A stretch of 24,824 bases of DNA from a virus: positions 1-24,824 of IMG/VR virus record IMGVR_UViG_3300007734_000504. One strand, given 5' to 3'. Below are positions 6,184-14,148 of this stretch, in pieces (position 1 is the first letter of the stretch; the number at the start of each line of letters is the position of its first letter). The notes beneath the pieces were generated by a model that did not search any database, was not told where the DNA came from, and saw nothing but the letters and a program-made list of their open reading frames with translations. The translations under genes were made by a program, and so were the position numbers.

Positions 6184-7572
6184 ATGGCTTTATTTGACAT
6201 TTTCAAGCAAAAAACAAGCAAAGAATCCAACTCAATGTTTGGGCAAACCGCCCTTGGCAATAATGTTTTGTGGGGCAGTAGCAACAAATACAACAGCGCC
6301 AACAGCCAAATACTCTACGTCACCACGGGTAGCAGCACAGACGCTGGCAGACCCGTAGACATGAGCATGATGAGCCGTAATTCCACGATTATGGCTTGCG
6401 TGGGAGCAAAAGCCAGGGCAATGGCTCAATTGCCAATCCGAATTATGTGCGAAATGGACGATGGCAGTTACCACGATGCCGTCAAAAGCTCAGAGGTAAG
6501 CGCCAGGGACAAAGCTAAAGCTAAGCAAGTTGCTTATCTATTAAGCAACCCAAACAACTTTCAAAGTGCCTACGAATTTCTGTACCAGTACATTATGTGG
6601 CATGAATTGTCTGGCGAGGTTTACATTTTGTGGTGGCGCAAAGACCAAGAAAGCAGCACCCAGACCCCGTTGGAAATGTACGTTTTTGATAGCACTCTAA
6701 TCAGTACAACGGTGAATGTAACCAGATACCCCAGCTACAGACTTAGTACCCCAGCATACGGATTTAACCGGGACGAACCGCTTGCAGCCCATCAAGTCAT
6801 GCACCTAGTGGACGCCGCTTGGCAGGGTAATGGCGGTTTTAACAAAGGAATTTTGGCAGCAGAATTGATTGGCCTAGACCAAGATATTGACCTGTACGCA
6901 AACTATGTGATGCAAAACGGGGCCAAACCTAGCGGAATGTTTGTAACCGAAAACGTAATTCCCGATGGAAAATACAAGGAAATTGCGGCACGGCTCAAAG
7001 AGGCATGGTCATCAATGACGGGCAGCCGCAACGCAGACCCAAGCAAGCCAGGTCAGGGTATGCTGCTAGATCAGGGCATGAAATATCAGCCGCTGGATAT
7101 GCTGACGCTGCAAGATACTGACTGCGCCAAACTCAAAGAACAAACCATGAAACGCATTTGCGGTTTGTTTGGCGTGCCGCCAGCAATGATTGGCATTGCC
7201 GATCAGAAATACAACAATACCCAGACTATGCTGGATGAGTTTTACAAAAGCAGTATGTACCCGCTGCTGGTAAATGTTCAGCAAAAGCTAAAACAGCACC
7301 TGCTTGTCGGATACCCGAATTTGTGTGTAGAATTTGACACAAGGGCATTTTTGCGTGGTTCACCCGTAGATCAAATGAATTTTTCGGTGGCTGGGGTAAA
7401 CGCTGGCATAATGACCGCAAATGAGGCACGGGAATATCTTGGAATGAAAAACATTGACGGTGCAGACGAATTGAAAGCCGGAAAATTTAGTGATACAATT
7501 CCTGGCAGCAGCCCTCAAGATACTGGCGGTGGCGGCGGTGGACAGACAAGGAAAATGAACATTGGCAAATAA
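6184..7572 (+). CDS. Portal protein, HK97 family
   Basis: A 462-residue portal protein with an AGGGGAA ribosome site before ATG 6184. Family features include ALFDIFK at the N-terminus, NSTIMACVGAKARAMAQLP around residues 65-85, the LLSNPN...YEFLYQYIMWHELSGEVY region, and GLFGVPPAMIG near residue 330. The C-terminus is a Gly-rich tail with low complexity. Twelve copies form the DNA channel at one capsid vertex and the docking site for terminase and head-tail connectors. It lies directly after terL and before the protease, the canonical HK97 order. The 104-bp gap after it (7573-7676) has no gene or clear signal. Confidence 0.92.
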   Translation: MALFDIFKQKTSKESNSMFGQTALGNNVLWGSSNKYNSANSQILYVTTGSSTDAGRPVDMSMMSRNSTIMACVGAKARAMAQLPIRIMCEMDDGSYHDAVKSSEVSARDKAKAKQVAYLLSNPNNFQSAYEFLYQYIMWHELSGEVYILWWRKDQESSTQTPLEMYVFDSTLISTTVNVTRYPSYRLSTPAYGFNRDEPLAAHQVMHLVDAAWQGNGGFNKGILAAELIGLDQDIDLYANYVMQNGAKPSGMFVTENVIPDGKYKEIAARLKEAWSSMTGSRNADPSKPGQGMLLDQGMKYQPLDMLTLQDTDCAKLKEQTMKRICGLFGVPPAMIGIADQKYNNTQTMLDEFYKSSMYPLLVNVQQKLKQHLLVGYPNLCVEFDTRAFLRGSPVDQMNFSVAGVNAGIMTANEAREYLGMKNIDGADELKAGKFSDTIPGSSPQDTGGGGGGQTRKMNIGK

Positions 7573-7676
7573 ACCACACGTTCCGCACAATCTGTTACTA
7601 TTGCTCGCAAAATATCGGTCAAAAAAGCCGCAGACAATACACGATATGGATAAGACCAAAACCAACGAGGTAATCC

Positions 7677-8432
7677 ATGAACGAAATGCTAATCGTCTGC
7701 GAAGCAAAACTAAATCTGAACCAGCAACCCGGCACAATTGAAGCCAGGGTCACAAGCTGGGGGCCACGAGAAGGCGCAGACGGGCGCAAGTTTAATTATC
7801 AGCCAGAAGGCTTTGCAGACTGGGCCAAAGAGTTTGAGGCAATGGGCAGGCCGTTACCCATGTTTGTCAATCACTCAGCGGACGCAATCCCTGTCGGCGA
7901 ATGGATGCATTTTGAGTTTGACGATACCGGCATGACTGCCAGCGGCAGACTCTACACCAACACCACCCAAGGCAGCGACCTCTATAACGTGATGAAAGAA
8001 TCGCCAGCCATGTTTGGCGGGGTATCTGTTGGAGCGTATGCCGAGACTTATCAGATGGTCAACGCTGACGGCGAACCAGACCAATCTGACGAAGCATATT
8101 TTCAAATTACCAAGGGCGGCTTGCGGGAAGTTTCTGTGGTCATGTACCCCAACAACCCCGAAGCCTGCGTCAGCAAGCTGGAATACTTTAGGCCCGATGG
8201 GTCTGCAAATTTAAAGATTTTGGAGCAAGCCTTGCGTGATGCTGGGCTATCTAAAAGTGATGCGGTTGCCGCTGCATCGACTTTCAAAAAGGTGCTGGAG
8301 CAGCGTGATGTTGTCCAAATCCCGAATGAAATTGCGCCGAACCAGAGCGACTCTGATGCGGAGGCAACCATACTCGCCGCCCTTGAGCAGCGGGAATTAT
8401 TGCAAACTTTGTCAAACCGTTTAAGGAAATAA
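7677..8432 (+). CDS. Prohead maturation protease (HK97/U35 family)
   Basis: This 251-residue serine protease shows the family triad in expected order: His66 in MFVNHSADAIPVG, Ser117 in GGVSVGAY, and Glu151 in LREVSVVMYPNNP. Spacing is close to HK97 gp4, which cleaves the delta domain of the capsid protein and is then degraded. The C-terminal part after about residue 180 is Ala/Gln/Leu-rich and likely helical. ATG 7677 is preceded by a GAGGT site. The capsid gene follows after a 2-nt gap, which supports coupled expression. Confidence 0.92.
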   Translation: MNEMLIVCEAKLNLNQQPGTIEARVTSWGPREGADGRKFNYQPEGFADWAKEFEAMGRPLPMFVNHSADAIPVGEWMHFEFDDTGMTASGRLYTNTTQGSDLYNVMKESPAMFGGVSVGAYAETYQMVNADGEPDQSDEAYFQITKGGLREVSVVMYPNNPEACVSKLEYFRPDGSANLKILEQALRDAGLSKSDAVAAASTFKKVLEQRDVVQIPNEIAPNQSDSDAEATILAALEQRELLQTLSNRLRK

Positions 8433-8434
8433 TC

Positions 8435-9775
8435 ATGTCCCAAGTCATCATTGAAAAACTTGATGCTATTGAAGCCGCCAACGCCGCCAAAATTGCTGAA
8501 GTTACCAGCGCAGCTACTGCTGCAATTGACATTGCCAAAAATGAAATGGCTGAGAAAATCTCGGCGCTTGAGGCAAAAATCAGCACGCTGCAAATGCCTC
8601 CCGTCATTCAAATTGCCAAAACAATTCGCACTGACGTCAATCGCTCTGTCCGTGAGCAGTTGAAATCATTTTATTCCGCCAACAATCGGGTGGAAAAAGC
8701 ACTAAAGATTTTTGCTGATGAAAATCAATATCTGGCTTACATGAACGAAGCCTCTGCGCTAACTGGCGGCGGCAATGGCATCGGTGGACGCACGGGTTAT
8801 GACCCTGTGTTTGCAGCAATGCGTTTGGCTAACCCTATGCGTGGACTAAGCCGAACTGTTGTTACTGATGGTTCTAGTTATCAATTCCGCAGCAAAACCG
8901 GCAACGCTGGCGCAACTTGGGGCTACACGGTCCAAAACAACGGCGGCGCAACCACGCAAGATATGAATATCTGGCAACTGGTGCTGCAAGATTTGAACGT
9001 GCAATTCCCGGTACGTACTGCTGCACTGGACGACATTGATGGGCTGGAAGGCACCATTGTTGACGATATGCTAATGGAGTTTGCCCAGGCCGAAGCGCAG
9101 TCCATGATCCAAAACAGCGATCAAACCAACTCGCCTAATACCTATGGTGGAACATCCGGTTTGCGTGGTCTAGATCAATATCCTGGCGCAAATGCCACTT
9201 ATGCAGGCGGCACTACCAGCGCAGCAGCTTACGGCACCAGCGGTACGGGCAGTGCTACCGGCTTGCACAGCATTGCTACATACGATCAATTGACTAGCAA
9301 CGTCAACACTGTCGGCGCAAATGCAATAACTTACAAAGACGTTATCAATCTTTGCTATGCACTGCCCCAACAATATTGGACGACTAACGCTTGTTTCATG
9401 GTTAACCCTGTGCTGGCGCAAGCTATTCGTGGCCTGCAAGATACCAATGGACGTCCAATTTTTAACTCAATGGAATCGCTGAATCCAGACGGCATTATTG
9501 GGCAATTGTTGGGCTTTAATGTTGTTATGAACAAGTATCTTGACAACCCAAGCCAAGCAACAACCGGCAGCGCAGGAACCACATCGTTGTACCCAATGTA
9601 TTTTGGGAATTGGCAGCTTGGTCACAGCATCATTGATCGCATGGACATGGTAATGCGCCGCTACGACCAGACGACCCCAGGCTCGATTACGTTCTATGGC
9701 GAAAAACGGCTGGCAACCAGTATTCGTGACCCGAACGCCATCATCCGTTATCGCTCGACCGGCACAGCGACCTAA
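8435..9775 (+). CDS. Major capsid protein with delta domain (HK97 fold)
   Basis: A 446-residue capsid precursor. Residues 1 to about 104 form an Ala/Glu/Lys-rich helical segment (IEKLDAIEAANAAKIAEV and following), the expected delta or scaffolding domain. It is followed by the shell domain that starts near EASALTGGGNGIGGRTGYD and ends with GSITFYGEKRLATSIRDPNA, a typical HK97-fold C-terminus. The adjacent protease would remove the delta domain during maturation. The ATG has an AAGGA ribosome site. The gene is followed at once by a strong intrinsic terminator, consistent with very high expression of the final gene of this transcript. A shorter paralogue follows the terminator. Confidence 0.93.
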   Translation: MSQVIIEKLDAIEAANAAKIAEVTSAATAAIDIAKNEMAEKISALEAKISTLQMPPVIQIAKTIRTDVNRSVREQLKSFYSANNRVEKALKIFADENQYLAYMNEASALTGGGNGIGGRTGYDPVFAAMRLANPMRGLSRTVVTDGSSYQFRSKTGNAGATWGYTVQNNGGATTQDMNIWQLVLQDLNVQFPVRTAALDDIDGLEGTIVDDMLMEFAQAEAQSMIQNSDQTNSPNTYGGTSGLRGLDQYPGANATYAGGTTSAAAYGTSGTGSATGLHSIATYDQLTSNVNTVGANAITYKDVINLCYALPQQYWTTNACFMVNPVLAQAIRGLQDTNGRPIFNSMESLNPDGIIGQLLGFNVVMNKYLDNPSQATTGSAGTTSLYPMYFGNWQLGHSIIDRMDMVMRRYDQTTPGSITFYGEKRLATSIRDPNAIIRYRSTGTAT

Positions 9776-9784
9776 GTTGCCATT

Positions 9785-9817
9785 GCAGGGGGAGGTTGGA
9801 CTTCCCCTGCCTTTTTT
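9785..9817 (+). terminator. Intrinsic terminator between the two capsid genes
   Basis: A perfect-looking 10-bp stem pairs GCAGGGGGAG (9785-9794) with CTTCCCCTGC (9801-9810) around the six-base loop GTTGGA, with one G:T pair. A C and six T residues follow directly (9811-9817). It lies 10 bases after the stop of the first capsid gene and 20 bases before the start of the second. Expression of downstream genes must depend on partial read-through or an unseen promoter. Confidence 0.9.
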
Positions 9818-9837
9818 AACTATTCGGGAAAAATCAA

Positions 9838-10869
9838 ATGACTACAGCACGCATTTTGTCGGGCATTAAACAAACGCTACACGAAGGCCATGCTGTCAAA
9901 ATTGATTTGACCGAAGCCTCAGCTCTCACTGGTTCTGGAAACGGAATCGGTGGGCGCACATTTTTTGATAATGCTTTTGCTGCGTTGCGATTTGCAAATC
10001 CAATCCGTGAATTATCAAGGGTAATCCCTGCGGCTGGCTCCAGCGTGCAATTTGTTGCAAAAACAGGTAATGCCGCCAACAGCACAAACCCCTGGTTGTA
10101 CGCTGCCACGCCAGACACTGGTTCACCAAACACCGCTACCAGCATTTGGCAATTGCCAACCCGAGTTGTCAGCGCCAGTTTGCCCGTGCGAACAGCGGTA
10201 ATGTCGGACATTAACTATTTGAATGAAACGCTCGTTGAAGACATGATGCTGGAATTTGCACAGTTAGAAGGTGCAAGCATGATTTTAAACAACGATCAAA
10301 CCGGCTCTAGCACAACAAGTACAGGCAGCACCAATGGCCTACGTGGACTAAATTATTATGCAAGCGGCTCGGCAGCTTACGGTTCATCTGGCACTGCAAT
10401 TACAGACGGCATACACACAATATTAACTGTATCGCAAAACGGCGCTGCAATTGTGTACGATGATTTAGTCAACTTGGCTAAAAGTTTCCCGGCACAATAT
10501 TGGAATTTGCCCGGTTGCGCTTGGATGATGCACCCAAACACGATTCACGATTTGCGTCAGCTTAAAGCAGCAAGCAGCGGTAATGCCAGCCGACTGTTGG
10601 CAGAAACAGGCGATGACGATGGCGGCGCTGTAGCTAATTTGTTTGGCTGGCCTGTGATTCCAAACCCAAACATGGAAACCATTGCCGCAGGAAAATTTAC
10701 GATTTACCTTGCTAATTGGCCCAGGTTTGTAACTATTGCAGACGTAGAGGAAATGACTGTGCAAGCAATGGAGCAAAGCGCACCGGGATTTATTACTCTG
10801 TACGCCGAGCGCCGAATGGTGTCTACCGTGCGTGACCCGTTTGCAGGCGTGCGTTTGGTTGGGGTCTAA
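9838..10869 (+). CDS. Second HK97-fold capsid-like protein lacking the delta domain
   Basis: The 343-residue protein is a clear paralogue of the gene before it. EASALTGSGNGIGGRTFFD at residues 26-44 matches the start of the shell domain of the first protein. Further shared blocks are FANPIRELSR, SSVQFVAKTGNA, LPVRTAVMSDI, DMMLEFAQLEGASMI, GLRGL, AQYWN, and APGFITLYAERRMVSTVRDP at the end. Only about 25 residues precede the shell domain, so the scaffold-like delta domain and a protease site are missing. It could be a vertex (pentamer) or minor capsid subunit, or a decoy produced by duplication; its exact role is unknown. An intrinsic terminator precedes it, so it is probably made at a lower level. 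Confidence 0.9.
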   Translation: MTTARILSGIKQTLHEGHAVKIDLTEASALTGSGNGIGGRTFFDNAFAALRFANPIRELSRVIPAAGSSVQFVAKTGNAANSTNPWLYAATPDTGSPNTATSIWQLPTRVVSASLPVRTAVMSDINYLNETLVEDMMLEFAQLEGASMILNNDQTGSSTTSTGSTNGLRGLNYYASGSAAYGSSGTAITDGIHTILTVSQNGAAIVYDDLVNLAKSFPAQYWNLPGCAWMMHPNTIHDLRQLKAASSGNASRLLAETGDDDGGAVANLFGWPVIPNPNMETIAAGKFTIYLANWPRFVTIADVEEMTVQAMEQSAPGFITLYAERRMVSTVRDPFAGVRLVGV

Positions 10870-10871
10870 GA

Positions 10872-11531
10872 ATGTCCAGCGAAATCCTTGGCGCTCAAGG
10901 TGGGGCAACCCGCAACCCGTTCAATTACGCGAAAGTCGAGCAGGTAAATCGGGATGTAGTGACGCCCTGGCTCACGCTGGATGAAATTACTCAACAGCTA
11001 AATTTGTTTGATGACGAAAGCCAAGATGACTATTTAAGCAGCCTGGAACTGGCGACCAGGTTTGCCATAGAAGATTATCTCGGGATGTCCATATTTTCCA
11101 TGACGTATCGGGTTTGGTACGGCGCTCAAGGAACCATTACCGCACCAATGGCTCTTGACTTGCCAGAAGTCAGCCAGAATTTATACCCTACGCAAGCAGG
11201 CATAACAATTAACTCTGTTGGTTATTACAACAACAGCGCACCGCCTACCCTTACTTTATTAACAGCATCAACCTACTACTACGATGCCAGCGGCAACCGG
11301 GTTATTTTGACCAGCCTGCCCACAATCACAAGTGACATGGCAAACCCAATTGTCGTGACTTACACCACTGCCGCCAACCCGTTGCAAACGTATCCCGCAA
11401 TCAAACAAGCTGGCTTGTTGTTACTGACGCACCTATACAACCAGCGCAGCAACAGCACGGAAGCATCGCTAAAAAATATTCCGTTTGGCGTAGATACACT
11501 GTTACGTCCGTATAAAGAATTGGTCATGTAA
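10872..11531 (+). CDS. Head-tail connector protein (HK97 gp6-like)
   Basis: A 219-residue protein with the helical N-terminal block of gp6-like connectors: TPWLTLDEITQQLNLFDD, then DDYLSSLELATRFAIEDYLG. A beta-rich middle follows, then the C-terminal helix YPAIKQAGLLLLTHLYNQRS and the end NIPFGVDTLLRPYKELVM, which is typical of the family (IPxGVxxLLxPYR). The protein would form the ring beneath the portal. The start is 2 nt after the second capsid gene, and the stop overlaps the next start (ATGTAATG), indicating coupled translation. Larger than the classical HK97 gp6 because of the inserted beta region. Confidence 0.85.
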   Translation: MSSEILGAQGGATRNPFNYAKVEQVNRDVVTPWLTLDEITQQLNLFDDESQDDYLSSLELATRFAIEDYLGMSIFSMTYRVWYGAQGTITAPMALDLPEVSQNLYPTQAGITINSVGYYNNSAPPTLTLLTASTYYYDASGNRVILTSLPTITSDMANPIVVTYTTAANPLQTYPAIKQAGLLLLTHLYNQRSNSTEASLKNIPFGVDTLLRPYKELVM

Positions 11532-11875
11532 TGGCGATTGCACGTTTTGAAAACATTGCAATCAACAATCTTACCTTTAGCTTGACAGCTTTTGGTGAGC
11601 AAACCACGACCACAACAAAATGGTTTGACACTCGGGCCACAGTGTCGGCTGTAGGCAACAATTTAAAAATCTCAGAAAAATATCGGCTGTACGATAACTT
11701 AGTGCGGTTCCGTTTAAATTACACGCCGCATATGCAAACAATAGCCAACGCTCAGCATCTGTTTAGCATCACGTACAGGGCGCAAGATTGGCGCATCAAC
11801 GATGTGCAGGAATCAGACAATCGAATGAGCGTATTGATAATGTGCTATCGCAATGAACCGGTAACTGCAACGTGA
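11531..11875 (+). CDS. Head closure / head-tail joining protein
   Basis: A 114-residue beta-rich protein in the position of HK97 gp7 / SPP1 gp16. It has a strand-rich pattern with FGEQTTTTTKWFDTRATVS early and YRAQDWRINDVQESDNRMSV late; the latter resembles the family motif rGxxwrIxdV...r...l. These proteins close the connector channel to hold packaged DNA and provide the tail-docking surface. TAATG overlap at the start and GTGA overlap at the end tie it to both neighbours. Assigned from position and weak motif similarity. Confidence 0.75.
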   Translation: MAIARFENIAINNLTFSLTAFGEQTTTTTKWFDTRATVSAVGNNLKISEKYRLYDNLVRFRLNYTPHMQTIANAQHLFSITYRAQDWRINDVQESDNRMSVLIMCYRNEPVTAT

Positions 11876-12291
11876 CCGCACAGCAAAATCCAGTTACATA
11901 TGCCAAGGCCATCCAAGCGGCATTGACCACTATTGTCACTCCGGTCCCCGTCTACGCCACATTTAACCGCAACTTTGCCACCGAGCCAAAATTTATTACC
12001 TGGATGCTGCGAAACGTTCACCAACCGGTTTACACCGGCATTTATCAATCCGTCAAAGGCATTGATACGCCAGTATTCCAAATCAGTATTTTTACTCAAG
12101 TTATCGAAGACGGTTTTACAATCAGCAATCAGATACTACAATCACTGCACGGCTACAGCGGATTGTTTGGCGGTGCAACCTACGGCATACAGATCAGCAA
12201 GGCCGATGTGCAATGGCTCTACAACACATACGACAATGACGAAAAACTTGGACAAGTAATCTTAGATTGCACACTAGATATACCGACCTGA
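11872..12291 (+). CDS. Tail terminator / tail completion protein (DUF3168-like)
   Basis: A 139-residue protein begins at GTG 11872 overlapping the previous stop. The layout (a short helix with IQAALTTIV, then VPVYATF, then strands FQISIFTQ and a helix QILQSLHGY, and a C-terminal VILDCTLDIP strand) fits gpU/DUF3168-type tail terminators, which cap the tail tube and join it to the connector. Its location between head closure and tail-tube genes is the standard one. No catalytic motif is present. Confidence 0.75.
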   Translation: MTAQQNPVTYAKAIQAALTTIVTPVPVYATFNRNFATEPKFITWMLRNVHQPVYTGIYQSVKGIDTPVFQISIFTQVIEDGFTISNQILQSLHGYSGLFGGATYGIQISKADVQWLYNTYDNDEKLGQVILDCTLDIPT

Positions 12292-12333
12292 TAAGACAAT
12301 AAATTTTCTTCTACCTCAACAAAGGAACTTATC

Positions 12334-12828
12334 ATGGCTCTCCCGACAAAAATATTACCCGGCTTTTCGGCCACTTTGTACGCTCAACCCAGCGCAACGC
12401 CAACGCCTTTAACCGTGGCTAATTTAAGCACATTGGGCAGCGTTTCGCCATTGGCAATCAGCGGTAACGTAGTGCCTGTCGAAGCAATACCGGCATTTGG
12501 GCAAGACGATGCGGTTGCATCGTTTATGGTGGCTGGCTCACGTCAAAGCGATAAAATCCCAGTGCAATCAGCGCCGACAAGCATGAGCATTACAGCAGCT
12601 TGGAACCCAAGCGATACCGTCTTGCTGCTCCTGCGTGCAGACGCCTACAACGGCACCATTGATCGCACCTACGTGATTGCCGCAACTGATGGGACAAACA
12701 CGATTTATTACGCTTTCAACGGCAGGGTTAGTCAATGGACAATTGACAGCGCACCAGGTGCCGAGGCAAAGGTCAATTTCACAATTCATCCCCGTGGCAA
12801 TCAATATGGCTGGAGCAACACAGCATGA
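12334..12828 (+). CDS. Major tail tube protein
   Basis: A 164-residue, beta-rich protein preceded by AAAGGAAC before ATG 12334. The N-terminus ALPTKILPGFSATLYAQ and the Thr/Ser/Ala-rich strands are typical of siphoviral tail tube subunits. FMVAGSRQSDKIPVQ and YYAFNGRVSQWTI fit the central sheet and the C-terminal strand. Hexamers stack to form the tail lumen. Its place between tail terminator and chaperone genes, and the independent ribosome site after a 42-bp gap, support high expression. The assignment is mostly positional. Confidence 0.8.
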   Translation: MALPTKILPGFSATLYAQPSATPTPLTVANLSTLGSVSPLAISGNVVPVEAIPAFGQDDAVASFMVAGSRQSDKIPVQSAPTSMSITAAWNPSDTVLLLLRADAYNGTIDRTYVIAATDGTNTIYYAFNGRVSQWTIDSAPGAEAKVNFTIHPRGNQYGWSNTA

Positions 12829-13016
12829 GCAACATAGATTCAGTGCTGGCAGAAATGACCAGCAGCTACGGCGACTTAACTGCGCTTGCACGGCAACAGG
12901 TAGTCAGCGCACCGGAAATAGCCGAAGCGTTGGCAGAGGCAGACCCAGACTCAGCGGAGTACGTTTGCCTCAAACTCTTGGAAAAAAATGTCCGAAAAAA
13001 TACAGAACACGAATGA
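12825..13016 (+). CDS. Small acidic hypothetical tail-module protein
   Basis: A 63-residue protein whose ATG overlaps the tail tube stop. It is Ala/Glu-rich and helical (IAEALAEADPDSAEYVCLKLLEK). No family recognised. Its final 29 nt overlap the next gene in the +1 frame across a run of seven A residues. Position suggests a tail assembly accessory protein. It may be a small chaperone, but the real frameshifted chaperone pair lies farther on. Confidence 0.6.
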   Translation: MSNIDSVLAEMTSSYGDLTALARQQVVSAPEIAEALAEADPDSAEYVCLKLLEKNVRKNTEHE

Positions 13017-13209
13017 TTTGCTGAACTTTTTGGTAACTCAAGCCGAATCTCGCAAGGATTGGTTTGGGTTTACCCAACAAAAAATGACAGGCATACAACT
13101 GGTGCATCAGATTGCCGCCAATCATGCCGACACAATGACGCCAGAGCAAATCGTAAAGTTTGTCGTAGAACTTAACAATTTAATGTACAAAGACATCATC
13201 CGAGGATGA
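12988..13209 (+). CDS. Small helical hypothetical tail-module protein
   Basis: A 73-residue protein from ATG 12988, which follows TTGGAAAAAA. Helical and amphipathic (DLLNFLVTQAESRKDW, then TPEQIVKFVVELNNLMYKDIIRG). I do not recognise the family. It overlaps the previous small gene and is separated by one base from the next, so it belongs to the tail operon. Function unknown. Confidence 0.6.
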   Translation: MSEKIQNTNDLLNFLVTQAESRKDWFGFTQQKMTGIQLVHQIAANHADTMTPEQIVKFVVELNNLMYKDIIRG

Positions 13210-13210
13210 C

Positions 13211-13684
13211 ATGAGCGTCAGCATAAAACTTGAAGGCATGGGCAGTGTCCAAGCAGTCTTTCGAGAGTTGGCAGACGAAATTGGCGACAAAAAAGCCAAC
13301 AGCAAAATTCTAGTTCCGGCAGTACGGGAGGCCATGAAACCAGTATTGGCGAAAGCAATTGCAGAAGCACCAGAAGACACTGGTGGCCTTAAACGCAGTT
13401 TACAAGTTGAAGCACGCCGCCCAAACCGAAAAGACAAGCGATCAAAATACATTGCCAGCACTGACACAGTTATTTCGCTGGTGACTACAGCATCTGGCAA
13501 AAAATTAGCCAAACTGGGTATAAAAAGCGATGCCAGGGCAATGGCTCAAGAATTTGGAACTGCACGTAATCCAAAACATTCTTATTTGCGTGTTGCGTTA
13601 GAATCAGAATCACAGAACACAGTAAAGACGCTTGCTGAAATATTGGCAAGAAGAATTGACAAATACAAGAAAGCAAATCTATGA
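13211..13684 (+). CDS. HK97 gp10-like morphogenesis protein
   Basis: A 157-residue protein with the gp10-family pattern: IKLEGMGSVQAVFREL at the start, AEAPEDTGGLKRSLQVE at about 54-70 (family aPvdTGxLrxSl), and MAQEFGTARNPKHSYLRVALE at 111-131 (family veyGTxxxpAxPFlrpAle). Members are neck or tail-completion proteins that join head and tail. The typical place is between head closure and tail terminator; here it comes after the tail tube and two small genes, which is unusual. ATG 13211 has GAGG immediately upstream. It overlaps the chaperone gene by 4 nt. Confidence 0.85.
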   Translation: MSVSIKLEGMGSVQAVFRELADEIGDKKANSKILVPAVREAMKPVLAKAIAEAPEDTGGLKRSLQVEARRPNRKDKRSKYIASTDTVISLVTTASGKKLAKLGIKSDARAMAQEFGTARNPKHSYLRVALESESQNTVKTLAEILARRIDKYKKANL

Positions 13685-14148
13685 CAAGACTATCCAGCGC
13701 ACTGGGAACAGGCGCAGAATTCCGCATCAAGAAGTTTGATCTTGGAGGCCACGCCTTCCGAGTGCGAGTGCCACTGGTCAGCGAAAGCGATGCCATGCAC
13801 AGCCGCATCATCAAACCAGACAGCGCAGCAATTGACAAAATTTACGCTGATTTAACAAAATCCCTAGACGAATTTAAAACACTAAAAAACGAAGACTTAG
13901 TTTTTACCGAGAACGATGTTGTCGTATCTGGGCGATCAATGCGGGAAGCCGCCACCAACAAAGCAATGATGGAAGCACGCATCACCGAGATGATTCGCTT
14001 GCTACAGCCTGAAAACCCAGCCAACACTCTGGACGACATAACCTACGCCGAGATTGAGCAAGAATGGCCCTTGAGCGTCCAGCTTGCGTTAGTAGAAAAA
14101 ATCAGTGAAGTTGTTAGCCCAGGCTACAAGGAGACACGGGGAAACTAA
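13681..14148 (+). CDS. Tail assembly chaperone (lambda gpG-like)
   Basis: A 155-residue protein overlapping the gp10-like gene (ATGA). It begins with a beta segment (FRIKKFDLGGHAFRVRVPLVSESD) like other gpG-type proteins, then is acidic and helical. Near its end the zero frame reads CGG GGA AAC TAA; the GGGAAAC heptamer at 14139-14145 is in the X XXY YYZ phase for a -1 frameshift that avoids the stop. Tail chaperones bind the tape measure and recruit tube subunits; the ratio of short and long forms matters for assembly. It lies two frames before the tape measure gene, as in lambda. Function inferred from position, structure and slippery site. Confidence 0.82.
   Translation: MTRLSSALGTGAEFRIKKFDLGGHAFRVRVPLVSESDAMHSRIIKPDSAAIDKIYADLTKSLDEFKTLKNEDLVFTENDVVVSGRSMREAATNKAMMEARITEMIRLLQPENPANTLDDITYAEIEQEWPLSVQLALVEKISEVVSPGYKETRGN
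14139..14145 (+). promoter_or_regulatory. Programmed -1 ribosomal frameshift site GGGAAAC
   Basis: The heptamer is read as G GGA AAC in the chaperone frame, one codon before TAA 14146-14148. Both tRNAs can re-pair as GGG AAA after a -1 slip. The -1 frame then continues CTA ATT GGC without a stop into the T-like frame. Lambda G-T uses the related GGGAAAG at the same place. A fusion of about 274 residues results. Confidence 0.88.

Noticed and set aside
7573-7676. Gap between portal and protease as a promoter or RNA gene
   Set aside because: No convincing promoter pair, hairpin with T-tract or RNA signature was seen; a 31-codon frame there reads over the protease gene.
12981-12990. Run of seven A residues at the overlap of two small tail genes, as a possible frameshift site
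   Set aside because: Joining the frames needs a +1 or -2 shift, which the run does not favour, and a properly phased -1 site occurs at the true chaperone pair. The second small gene has its own ATG.
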